Below are positions 26,129 to 36,000 of a stretch of 64,000 bases of DNA, piece by piece (position 1 is the first letter of the stretch; each line of letters begins with the position of its first letter). The notes under the pieces were generated by a model. It did no database searches, had not been told where the DNA came from, and saw only the letters and a program-made list of their open reading frames with translations. A program made the translations under genes and the position numbers. The stretch is from positions 130,341,533-130,405,532 of the forward strand of contig NC_088171.1 of NCBI RefSeq assembly GCF_028769735.1, in the 5' to 3' direction. This stretch comes from Zonotrichia leucophrys gambelii (Eukaryota > Chordata > Aves > Passeriformes > Passerellidae).

Positions 26129-26245
26129 CTGGCCCCGCTCAGCGCCCCGAGGCTCCGCGCCCACCGCGGGCCGGCCGGGCCGCGGGAGCGCCGCGCACGC
26201 AGCGCCTCCGGCAGCGCCTCCCGCCCCGGCTCCGCCGCTCGGGCG
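26129..26245 (-). other. VPS13B: Predicted VPS13B non-coding exon 1
   Basis: On the minus strand GGGGCCAG|GTAAAGG at 26129/26128 is the best donor in the island. The exon body is very GC-rich and has no ATG, consistent with a non-coding first exon spliced to the ATG-bearing exon 2. The 5' limit is a guess: it is placed just downstream of the ETS and NRF1 motifs. A second possible donor, AAG|GTACGG, lies near 26066-26068. Confidence 0.55.
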
Positions 26246-26260
26246 CTTCCGGGTTCCCCG

Positions 26261-26270
26261 GCGCATGCGC
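26261..26270. promoter_or_regulatory. NRF1 binding motif
   Basis: GCGCATGCGC is a perfect palindromic NRF1 core, common close to start sites of CpG-island genes. The ETS-type motifs at 26247-26253 and 26291-26298 flank it. Confidence 0.7.
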
Positions 26271-26351
26271 GCTGCTCCGCCCGCCCTCGGCCGGAAGCGT
26301 TTGGCGCGAGCGCGGGGCGGGGCCAGGCCGTGGCTCAGAGGGCGGCGGTGG

Positions 26352-26359
26352 TCACGTGA
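26352..26359. promoter_or_regulatory. TCACGTGA E-box / CLEAR-type motif
   Basis: The palindrome TCACGTGA, within GGTCACGTGATC, matches the core bound by USF and the MiT/TFE factors (TFEB, TFE3). It lies about 100 bp upstream of the likely VPS13B start sites. CLEAR elements mark many lysosomal and endomembrane genes, which would suit VPS13B, but USF binding is an equally good reading. Confidence 0.55.
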
Positions 26360-26456
26360 TCTGAGGGCCGGGGCGGGGCTTCCCCGGCGTCCCCGGGAGG
26401 CGGCGGGAGCGCGCGGGCCGTGTGACAGGGACAGGGACGCGGAGCTCGCGAGGCTG

Positions 26457-27000
26457 TGAACACCTCGAGGTCACCGAGTCCACCCTGTGACCCAACAGCA
26501 CCATACACGCCGTGTCAACCATACCATGGCACTGAGTGCCACGTGCAGTCTTTCCTAAACACCCCCAGGGACGATGACTCCACCACCCCCCTGGGAAGTC
26601 CGTTCCGGTGTCTAATCACCCACTCTTGTCATGAATAAATTCCTCCTAACGTCCAACCTGAACATCCTCTGACACAGCTTGAGTTTGTATCCTCATGTTT
26701 TCTCCATTTTTTTCTGAGAGGAGGTGCCAACTCCCATGTGGCTGCAGCCTCCTTTCTGTCAGTGGTAGAGAGCGATAAGGTCATCCCTGAGCCTCCTTTG
26801 CTCCAGGCCAGACACCCCCAGCTCCTCCAGCTGCTGCTCATAAGTCTTGTCCTCCAGACCCTTCACCACCTCCATTGCCTTTCTCTCGGCTCTCTCCAGC
26901 ACCTCAGTGTCCTTCCAGAGCTGAGGGGCCCGGAACAGCACACAGCCCTGGACACAGTCTCCTCCCAGGGCCGAGTGGCCCGGCCGCCCCTCAGCTGTGT
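26457..27000 (-). mobile_element. CR1 LINE, 5'-truncated, abutting the promoter
   Basis: The plus strand begins CACCTCGAGGTCACCGAGTC, the reverse complement of the CR1 3' region, then CCTAACGTCCAACCTGAACA. On the minus strand the frame 27028-26759 reads AERKAMEVVKGLEDKTYEQQ, then LRDDLIALYH, which is the typical CR1 ORF2 C-terminus. The last few bases of the CR1 3' end are missing or mutated where they meet the CpG island. A 13-bp tandem duplication (CTGAGATGTGCCC twice) lies just beyond, near 27036-27061. Confidence 0.9.
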
Positions 27001-27315
27001 GAGCCCCCACCGTGGGGAGCTTGGGCATGGCGGGCTCTGAGATGTGCCCCTGAGATGTGCCCCTGCCTCAACCAGCCCCAGCTCCACCGTTTGGTTCATG
27101 TTGTTATAATTGACAAATGGCTATGTTGGGCAAACCCCAGTGGCGGCAAACACTTCTTCCCACTCTGCTTAATAAAGGTGTGCATTTTCTGGCTTGGTTT
27201 AGAATGAGGTTCTGCTTAGGTTCTCAATTTCACCATTTCAGATGTGAGAGGTGTTCCTGACACCCAGGAATGCCCTTGATGTTCTGCATGCTCAGAGTGC
27301 TTCTCCCTTCTCTAG

Positions 27316-27393
27316 ATCATAGAGAAGAGCCGTCTTTAGCAGGATCGAGTCCCTTTGGGGCTGCTTGTGGCACCCAGAAAATGCCCTGGAAAG
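27316..27393 (+). other. Exon-like open block (speculative)
   Basis: A 78-nt open block is flanked by a pyrimidine-rich acceptor (CTTCTCCCTTCTCTAG|ATC) and a strong donor (AAAG|GTGAGTT). Both ends are in phase 1, so it would be a symmetrical exon reading HREEPSLAGSSPFGAACGTQ and then KMPWK. I do not recognise the peptide. It lies 0.9 kb from the CpG island on the divergent strand. It could belong to an unannotated divergent transcript or be coincidence. Confidence 0.2.
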
Positions 27394-28760
27394 GTGAGTT
27401 AATAGAATGCAGGCTGACATGTTGGCATATGGGTGATTTGGAAATGAGCTGAGCTCATTGTTGTCAGGGAATAGTGCAGTAAGCAGTGCCTGTGGGCATG
27501 GCTTTGATGTAGATAATGAATAACCTTCTACAAAGGCCTGTGATTTGAGTTTTGAAGGAAAGCCTGGGATGTGCCTCTTGAGTTACATATTTCTCCTGGA
27601 AATTTGAAATCCCATGAATTTGATCTGCAGTGTAGTTACATGGCTGAAAAGACAACACTGTACAGTATCTGAGGGAGTGTATGTGAAGCTCACACAGCAA
27701 ATGCTCGGGCAGGAGCCTACCCCTATAGCAGTGCATATATTGAAATTTGGCTGCGCTAATCAAGGTCTGGAGGCTCCAAATCCCGCTGGATTACCTGTCT
27801 GTTCTGCCTCTGGAATACATGAATCCTGAGCTAACCATGAATCAAACCTCATTTTGCATACACCGTTGCCTCACTTGCTTTGCCCTCTTCACTCATGAAT
27901 CACAGCTTGTAAGTCAGTATTTCACCTCATGAAAAGTCAAAGCAGCTTGGACTGCTTTTCTTCTTACAGTGGTCACCACTCCCACAGCTTATACTTGAGT
28001 GTATGTTCAAGCATTCTTCAGTACCTGTGGCATGTTAGCCTGTGGCTAAGAGGTGGTAGCAGGCAGATGAGGGACAGGAAAATTTTAACAGTGTCAGTGG
28101 TCTTTAATTAATGTTGTGCTTCTGACTAAACAATTTCTGTAGGACTAACGTTCTTGAAGAATTCCTTTGCAGAACTGCTATACCCTTCTGTCCCCTCTGC
28201 TAGAGGGGTAGGAGTTGTGAATTTTACTGGCAACACTTTTCAGGAGTATGCACTGCAAGCCAGCTCAGAGAAATAATCAATGCTTATGGAAACAATCTCA
28301 TTTATAGCATACCCCCCAACAGAGCTGCATTGACACAACAGAAGGATGTGGCAACTGATAAGTGTAGTGTTGAAGCACAGCCTAAAGCCTGCATCGAAAG
28401 CCCTTATTTCAACAGAAAAACATCCTTCTGTTTCTTTGTCCATTATGTTATTACCTTTGAATGACATATCCAATCAGTACTGGAATGTTTTCTGAAAGTT
28501 CAGAATTGAAGAACAATGCCCTGTTTTGGTAAAAATCAGTAAACAAGAAGAGTAAGGGAAAATCAAAGTGCTCCTGGCAGCTGCCTGGCAGACTTAGCAG
28601 CTGAGAACAACTCTGTAATTTTCCTGGCACTTATTAGCATTTCATTATAACTACCTCCATCTCAGTTCTAGTTCAAGTATGTTGACACCCTGAATAATTT
28701 ATTTCCTACAGTAGGAAAAAAAATTAGGAAAAAAAAGGAAGGGATCACACAGGAATAAAT

Positions 28761-28870
28761 CTTTGAAGGAAAGGAGATAAGTGGGTGGCATGAAACAAGA
28801 GTAGCTGGAGAGGGCTATAAAGGTCCCTGATGTACAGAGGATGTGAGCTGAGTACATGGGGAATTTGCAG
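28761..28870. repeat. Dispersed ~100-bp repeat, copy 1
   Basis: The block starts CTTTGAAGGAAAGGAGATAA and contains GGTGGCATGAAACAAGAGTA and TATAAAGGTCCCTGATGTAC. It is repeated about 1.86 kb to the right with roughly 90% identity and a short deletion near the end. Flanks do not match, so it is either a small unclassified transposon or a local segmental duplication. Confidence 0.9.
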
Positions 28871-29396
28871 GTAGTAGGCAGGTGATGTGCAGTAATGAAC
28901 TTGGGCATACTACAGAAACAAGGGCATGTCTGCTAGAAATGTCAGCTCCTTGAGCTAGTCCAGTTTATTCAGTATTTCAACACTTCAGTGAAACATGCAG
29001 GATAGGTATAATTAAAATTGCAAATCTAGTGGCATGGGAATCTTGTTCAATCATATCACTTGAGCAATTGTGAATCCCTGAAAAGATAATAAAAGTAGCT
29101 ACAGTTTACCTGGAGAATGAAAAGGTTCACACGAAACAGTATCACTTTTGGCTGGACATGAAAAAAACAGCACTTCAAGGAGGTCCTCAGGAAACATATC
29201 TGCCTACAGAGTACATTTTTTCTTTATAAAAGATTCTATCAATGTGTTTCTGGCTTCAGTGTTATTCCTATAGGCTTTTTCCTGTTTTTTGCAACAGAAG
29301 TGGGATTAATGAAATACAAAATGGAGGGGGAAAATAGAGTTCATTAAAAATGAAGAAAATCTAGAAAAGGTAGAGGATGATTAAGTGGCTGTTACA

Positions 29397-29945
29397 GAAT
29401 TACTCGATCACGGAATGGTTGGGGTTGGAAGGCACCTCTGGAGATCACCAGTCCAACCCTCCTGCTAAGGCAGTTTCACCTAGAGCAGGCTGCACAGGAT
29501 TGCATCAAGGACAGTTTGTATCTCCAGAGACAGAAATTTTCTATCTCCACAACCTCTCCTGTGCATCTGTTCCCTGGGTTCTCTGTCAACCTCAGAGTGA
29601 AGTTCTTCCTCATGTTTTGTTGGAATTTTCCATGCATCATTTTTCTGCCTGTTGCCCTCATCCTACTGCTTGGCACCACTGGGAAGTGCCTGGCTCCATC
29701 CTCTTGACTGGCTTCCTTCGGGTACTGAGAGACATTGATAAGATCCCTTCTCAGTCTTTCCTTCTCCAGCCTAAACAGCCCCAGCTCTCTCAGCCCTTCC
29801 TCATCAGTGAGTTGCTCCAGACCCCTTATTAAATTCATAGCACTCCACTGGACACTCTCTAGTAGTTCCTTGTCTTCCTTCAACTGGAGACCTCAGAACT
29901 GAACACAGCCCTCCAGGCGTGGCATCAACCAGGGTAAACTACCTG
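29397..29945 (-). mobile_element. CR1 LINE, 5'-truncated, minus strand
   Basis: The plus strand begins ATCACGGAATGGTTGGGGTT and continues GGAAGGCACCTCTGGAGATC, the reverse complement of a CR1 3' end. The minus-strand frame 29883-29476 reads LESVQWSAMNLIRGLEQLTD, then LRELGLFRLEKERLRRDLIN, the CR1 ORF2 C-terminal region. The copy ends near 29945 inside the coding body and is inactive. Confidence 0.92.
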
Positions 29946-30110
29946 AGGCTGCAGTTAAAGGGAAAAGTAAGGAAAACAGACATTTAAATAGATTTTTAAA
30001 TGTTGGGCCTGGACAGTTTATGATACATAAGACAATCTGAGGTTATTGACAAGAAGGGTTGAGAGACAACCTGGGTGGATCTTCTTTCTTACCTGGAAAA
30101 AGGGTTTTAG

Positions 30111-30212
30111 TCCCCCAGCCTCCTTCACTATGTCCCTCAGCTAACACTGGACACTTTAAGCAGGTTACTGAGCAATCTGCTGTCAACATCTCTGCTGCTC
30201 CAGTGCCTCCAA
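30111..30212 (+). other. Exon-like open block (speculative)
   Basis: The acceptor AGGGTTTTAG|TCC opens a frame reading FKQVTEQSAVNISAAPVPP before a possible donor CCAA|GTAAAC. Both ends are in phase 1, compatible with the block at 27316-27393. Without the donor, the frame runs on to a stop at about 30307. The peptide is not recognised and chance is a real alternative. Confidence 0.15.
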
Positions 30213-30619
30213 GTAAACAGCATGGATATGGGCAACTGGTCCCAGAAGCTTTCAGTCCATTCGTGTGGCAGAAAACTGCTGGCTTATGGTTCTTTAGAGC
30301 CTACTGAGGTGTCCTATCCAGACTGCATGAAACAGAGTGTGAAGGAGTTTGTAATCATAAATCATCAGTACTAATAGAGATATTTCAGAAACACCTGTGA
30401 GGAAAATAAAAATTAGTTAGCTTTTCTCCCTTCCTGTTCTAGGTGCTAAAACATGGACTAGTTGATTTGTAACATTTCTTGTTGGTTCTTTTTCTGTTTT
30501 TACTACAAATTATTCTTGTAGTAAATGATATAGTATATTATAGATAGATGGAAAATATGTGTATAAATGTATTTATATTGTAATATATAAGAATAATGTA
30601 TTATAAATGTTTGCCCTCT

Positions 30620-30719
30620 CTTTGAAGGAAAGGAGATAAATGGGTGGCATGAAACAAGAGTAACTGGAGAGGTTATAAAGGTCCCTGATGTACAGAGGGG
30701 TGTGAGCTGGGAATTTCCT
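30620..30719. repeat. Dispersed ~100-bp repeat, copy 2
   Basis: This is the same orientation and order as the copy at 28761-28870 (CTTTGAAGGAAAGGAGATAA through GGTCCCTGATGTACAGAGG). A few substitutions separate them, and about 10 bases are missing before the shared GGGAATTT end. Confidence 0.9.
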
Positions 30720-32639
30720 GCGCTCAAACTACATTAACTAAAAAAATGTATTTTCTAATATTTTTCAAGCATTAAAAAACTACAGCAACAAAAACAAACA
30801 ATATAAATCAATCTGTTTTACTGTTAGAAGTAATTTGGTTATTAGTGAAGTCATGTTACCTAATTGTTAAATCATATATAGCAATCAGAAACTGGGAAAC
30901 AAAAATTGTCATGCCACTTTTATTACTATAATGGCTCCCATGTTACTATGGGGTTATTTTCAAGTTCACTAAAATGCACATAGATTTGAAATTTGGAAAT
31001 ATTAAAAGCTTTTTGTTTAATTGCACATATGCTTTCACTGTAATCGGGATTTTTGGTATATTCTAAATTTTAAGGTGCAAACAATTGTATATGATAAATT
31101 TTATTTGTTCTTCTATTCCCTTAATTGTTTCTGAAAATCATAGTGAAAGAGCTCTCAGTTGCAGTCTTGAAGCAATATTTTTCTTTCAGTTTTTAAGAAA
31201 AATAGATTTAATTGTGGCACCTTTAAAATGGAAAATTAGTATTCAAAAATATCAAAATAAATTTATTATTTGTAACTATGATCTGCTGAAACAGTTACAA
31301 TTCACTCTAAGTAAAACAGAGAAAGTATTAATTTAGTGACCAAAGGTCATGAAGTTCTGGAAGCTTTTGATATATATATAATCCCAGCTCATTGCTGCCT
31401 CATCTGGTTTTTTAGGAAAATGCTTTCCCCAGCTGGGCCAATCCCTGCAGCAGTGTGGGGACAGGATGCTCGGGGCAGTGGGGGCAGGACACATTGATGC
31501 AGATTCGGATAACCCAGCTCAAGCTTCACCCGTCTCGTCTGGTGTCTCCTCTGTGGGTGAGTGCTCGCTCTGAGTCAGCAGAGCCGATGTCTGTCCAATC
31601 TCCTCTTCCCAAGGGGGAGCCATGCACTGACAGCCAACTTGGCTTGTCCAGACAGTGATAGTACACTCAAATGTAAGGATTTAGCTACAGTAACTGGTGT
31701 TTTAAAATGTAGCCATGCATAAATTCTTTGCACATAAATTTGGTTTCTTTGGGAATTATTAAACCTCAAATAAAGAGGCAGTACTACATCTCCGGAATGA
31801 ATTGTCCTGAATTTTATTCACACACCAGAATGAATGAAAGACAAGATAAAAAACCTGAATGGAACAGGCTGGAAATGTAGAGTTTAGCCTTCTAGGAGTA
31901 TAATTTTCAGGTACATTATGAGAGGCGAGCATGGCTGTCTAATCAGGAAAGTTAAAACTGGAAACTGTTTTTCAAAGTTTTGTTGAATTGGTAACAAAGG
32001 AAACCAGTTACCCACCTTGCAGTAGTGAAATTTTAAGGTATATAATGATATTTGACCTGTTCTGATATGCTTGAAGGGTTTATGTGTCCTTTGGGTAGGA
32101 AGTGGTATCTTTGACCTCTACACCTAATTATGAAATACATCCCAGAAAGTCAGCCAAGAAGATGTTATTTCTGTTCCAGTACATGAAATATATGTTTGAC
32201 AATTTTAAACTGTATATGTAGAGAAACATGTAACTTATTACCGCCTCTGGGTATGAACAGATTTGTGCACTAAAAGTTTCACACAGGTTTTGCTAGACTG
32301 TTCTTATATTGTTCATGCAAAATGTGTATTTCTAATGACAACTTCTAGCATACAGTCTTTTAGAATATTCCTGCTTTTCAGGAGTTAAATAATCACTTTT
32401 CTCCGGTATTTACATATTTACTTGTACAAAAAATTGCACGTCTATGATTTTATATGTAATTGTACCTATAAATGATTTTCAGTAAATAAGAAATGCATAA
32501 ATATGCTATCAATATATTTCAATTAAATATTTATACATATACTGCTATTATAATTGTTCCTCAATAAAAAATTTTGTATGTTATCAAAAGTTTAAAAGTA
32601 ACCAACAGCTTCTTTCTATGTAATTTCTTGGCTCTTCAG

Positions 32640-32994
32640 GGGATGAAGATGAAAATGGCAAAGCTCTAGAACCTTTTTGCTGGAACTATGCTAAAATCCA
32701 GTTCCTTTTATTGGCAAAGTGAATCTTTCAGTGAAACTGTAACACTTTGTGATGCCCTTTTTTTTGGCTTGTCCTGCAGCTGTACCAGGAACATTCTTGC
32801 AGATTCTGAAGTCTGCACTAAAATTTCTTCATCATGTGAACAAAAATGATCTTAAATTTGATTTACATGTTGTAGAGCTGATATTAATGAATATCAGTCA
32901 TGTTGGACAGCAGCAAGAACTGCAAAGCCAAGAAAATGTGTCAGCTCTGCAAAGTCACCCTTGGAACCTGAATAGCAGACACAGCTCCATGTGA
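32640..32994 (+). other. Exon-like open blocks with stop and AATAAA (speculative)
   Basis: Two pyrimidine-rich acceptors occur close together: TTCTTGGCTCTTCAG at 32639 and TTTTTTTTGGCTTGTCCTGCAG at 32779. From 32780 the frame stays open for about 71 codons. It reads VPGTFLQILKSALKFLHHVN and then FDLHVVELILMNISHV, and ends at TGA 32992-32994. AATAAA overlaps the stop (32994-32999). The arrangement looks like a terminal exon, and its phase-1 acceptor fits the two upstream blocks. I recognise no protein family, and the very short UTR before AATAAA is odd. It could be a lineage-specific transcript, a decayed gene or coincidence. Confidence 0.2.
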
Positions 32995-33000
32995 ATAAAA

Positions 33001-36000
33001 GTTTTAGTATTTCAGGACTGATCTCCTGAGTTTCTTGGACTTTATAGATAAGTAGACATGGGTCCTAATATTGAAATAAATCTGTATAAATTGAAATCAG
33101 TCTGTGAAAGGTACAAAGGACTAAAAGGAAAATATGGAAAGCAGATAATTTATAAGAGGGAGACTTTTTATCATTTCCAGAATTTTTAGTGATTTCTTAG
33201 CTCTTTGTCCTAGCATATAACATGCAGGCTTTAGATAGGCTATTTTTTTTCTCTCTGAGAACTTATAGATGTTAGCATTGAATTTTCTGATTTTCTGATG
33301 TATTTTGTCAGGAAATTAGGTAGCTGTTTCACGGCCCTCCAAAAATCAATAGCTATAAAAGCTCTGTGAAGATCTCACTTCTGATAGAACAACTGCTTAG
33401 AATTGCCTCTGCCCCTGAAAACAAGGTGTAGAGTCTGTCCATCACAAAGCACTTTTGAGACATTTTTGATTTGGTTGCAAATTTTGAGACTCTCTGGATT
33501 TATTTTTGCTTTTAAGTGAGTGCTCCTTGCTGCTTCAACAGCCATCATCAATAGCTTGCTCTCCATCCTTTTTCTTTTCATTCACCTAATTTCCTGCCCA
33601 CATTTTAGATTCAGTGTTGCTAACAACAGTAACTTAAGTATGAATTGTAAATTGCAGAAAGTCTCCCTTCAATCTTAAATTCACTGAGTAGGCAAGATTG
33701 CATATGTTGCATTTTATTCCAAGAACGTAGGGGTTTTTTGCCTGCCCATTTTTTTCTGAAACACACAATGAATTAGTATTGATTTCTGGTGTTCTGTATC
33801 CCACATGCACTGAGGTGATGCAAAGAACTTCATGCTATACTTCTTGTTATGCATTTTATATCATCCAGTCATAATGCACAGAACAGTTCTTTTTGGATTA
33901 ATATCATTCATTTGTCCAAAGGTGATGGACTTGGTGGTCTTGATGCCATTTCAATTACATGATACACATCTATTATTTTCTCCATATAATCTACAACTTG
34001 GAAGCATGGGATGAGTGTTGATTATCACAGGTAATGGTAGCCAAAATTTGAAAGACTGTTTTATAAAGTGTGCAAAGGTTTATAGCATGATTTCAGTGAG
34101 AGATGATTGCAATATTGTATGAGATAATGCGAACATTTTTATTTGCAATGGCTCTCACTCTTTCCTGAATCTTGCTTGATGCTGGAAATTTTTAAGGTCT
34201 GTGTGAGAAACAAGTAAATACAACATACACAGTCTATCAGTAGTTTACATTTGTTACACAGGCTGCAAAAAAATAAAACTTGCTTACATCTGGACACTGC
34301 ATTTCTGATAGTTTATTCAAGATTTCTGTAGTTATGTCGTGCCTAAGAACAAATATCAGCAAGTCTATAAGATGGAAAGAACTTCCCAAAATTAGTTTTT
34401 AGATTTTAATTGGAAAGCTGACACTACATGAATCACCTGCTTTGCAGAAATGGGTCTTGTTCTTTCATCCAGATGTTTTGTCATAACTTTTATTGTGTTT
34501 TCAAACAAACACATGACATTTCTAGAAATGCAAATTAGGCCTAACAATTTAGTGTTCTAAGATATTCTCTTAGCAACAGAACACAGCTGCTGATTTTAAT
34601 TCTGATCACAAATTACGTAGAAAAACTGAGTCATGTTAGACTATTTTCTCTTCATACCTCTGTTTTCTCTCATGTTTCACACAGTTTCTTCTTCAACAAG
34701 AAATAAATATGTGTGAAAAGGGAGAAATAGTGGTGTTACATAGGAGAGTGTATTTGCTTATTTCAGTCACACAAATTTGATACTGAGAAATGAATACTTC
34801 TTTTAGGTAAGCGGAAAAAATTTGTCAAGGCCACCCAAAATTTCCTAAATGGCAAACTTCTGAAAGTGGGACAGCTGCTATTAATTAGCAATTCAAAGTT
34901 CATGTTCTCATCAGCTTATGTCCTGAGGTACAACAGCATCCTTTCTAAAGCACTTGACAATTGCAAATCCATGCCATTTCTCTACAAAGTACCTCCCTTT
35001 TGCATCCTCCCCTTTGCATCCCTCCATTAAGTTTTTGGAGTTTTTACCACAATAGAGATGAAGTTGAGTTGTTATCATAGTAGAGATGAAGGATTTAATT
35101 TTCAATGCTTTGCACTTCTTTCAAGCACATTACCATTACTCTCCCTCCTTTACTCTTGGAGATGCTTAGGCCTTTCGGTGCTGGCAGGGAGGCAAATAAC
35201 CATCCCAACTCCAAGTTTTTTACCCTGTGCATATTATCACCTAAGCAGTCATTCATACATGGAGACAACATGTTTTAAACACCTCTGAAAATCTTCACTA
35301 TGTGTTGTCATCTCCTTTCTATAAAATTCACTAGGATGTCTATCAGGATGACAACAGCTAGGAGCAAGGGAACTGATACCCTCCCTGTCAGATGGATCAC
35401 TGTCATATGATTATATCCTTGGGCTCCCCATCCATCAGCCATATCTCCATGTTGTCACCTTAGGATGTAATTAGGTGCAACCATTTTTCATGTAACAAAG
35501 CTGATGTACAAACACATGCCAACTGCAACATCTGGGGAAAGCATAAAGCCAAGTGACACCTTTATGTTACATATTTTTCAGGCAAGGATCATCTCTCTGT
35601 TCTGGATTTGTATAGCATCTTGTAAAACGTAACTTCTATTCCTGACTGCAGCTTTTACTTTTGCTACAATGCAAGGGACGTTGGTAGCAAAATCTTTTCA
35701 ATGAGATCCAATTGGACTGGAGTAATGTAAATCCAGTTTGCATTACTTGGATGGCCATTAAAACCATTTGAGACAAAAGCAGTGGGCATTAGCTCATGGA
35801 GAATTGCATGCTTTCTAATCTCTATCACCTCAAAGGCTTTCCAGCAGCAAATAATGTGAACTGGCAGGATGACTAAAAACCTTCCTGTTCTCTGCAGTTC
35901 TCAGAATTGTACACTACATAAAGAGAGGGATTTAGTGACCACAGAAAAATACAGCCAAAAGAAATGTGGTGGGTAAATATGACTGGGAAAGTAGGTGAAC

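Larger units (their letters stand above)
25970..26455 (-). promoter_or_regulatory. VPS13B: CpG-island promoter of VPS13B
   Basis: This is the only extended CpG-rich GC block in the window, with CpG dinucleotides dense between about 26000 and 26450. It spans the predicted first exon. It carries GCGCATGCGC (NRF1, 26261-26270), CCGGAAGC (ETS, 26291-26298) with a second inverted CTTCCGG at 26247-26253, TTTGGCGC (E2F-like, 26300-26307), GGGGCGGGG (SP1/KLF, near 26313 and 26369) and TCACGTGA (26352-26359). There is no TATA box, as expected for a housekeeping gene. Start sites probably fall between about 26200 and 26300. The right edge ends abruptly at a CR1 insertion. Confidence 0.9.
27001..29396. 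other. Intergenic sequence without an established gene
   Basis: This is AT-rich DNA to the right of the VPS13B promoter. It includes an exon-like block at 27316-27393 (reported separately) and copy 1 of a short repeat at 28761-28870. Open frames up to 99 codons occur on both strands but have no recognisable domain. I see no RNA gene. Confidence 0.5.
29946..32600. other. Intergenic AT-rich sequence
   Basis: This stretch contains an exon-like block at 30111-30212, a second copy of the dispersed repeat at 30620-30719, and an AT-rich, TATA-like tract at about 30520-30610 and again at 32400-32580. A more GC-rich patch at 31420-31660 has no recognised identity. I see no established gene. Confidence 0.5.

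Noticed and set aside
25858..26364. 168-codon open frame on the plus strand across the CpG island
   Set aside because: It is Pro/Arg/Ala-rich, as any frame in CpG-rich DNA would be. It overlaps the VPS13B promoter and exon 1 on the opposite strand and has no domain.
29476..29883. 135-codon minus frame as a host gene
   Set aside because: It is CR1 ORF2 sequence (LRELGLFRLEKERLRRDLIN) and belongs to the LINE copy.
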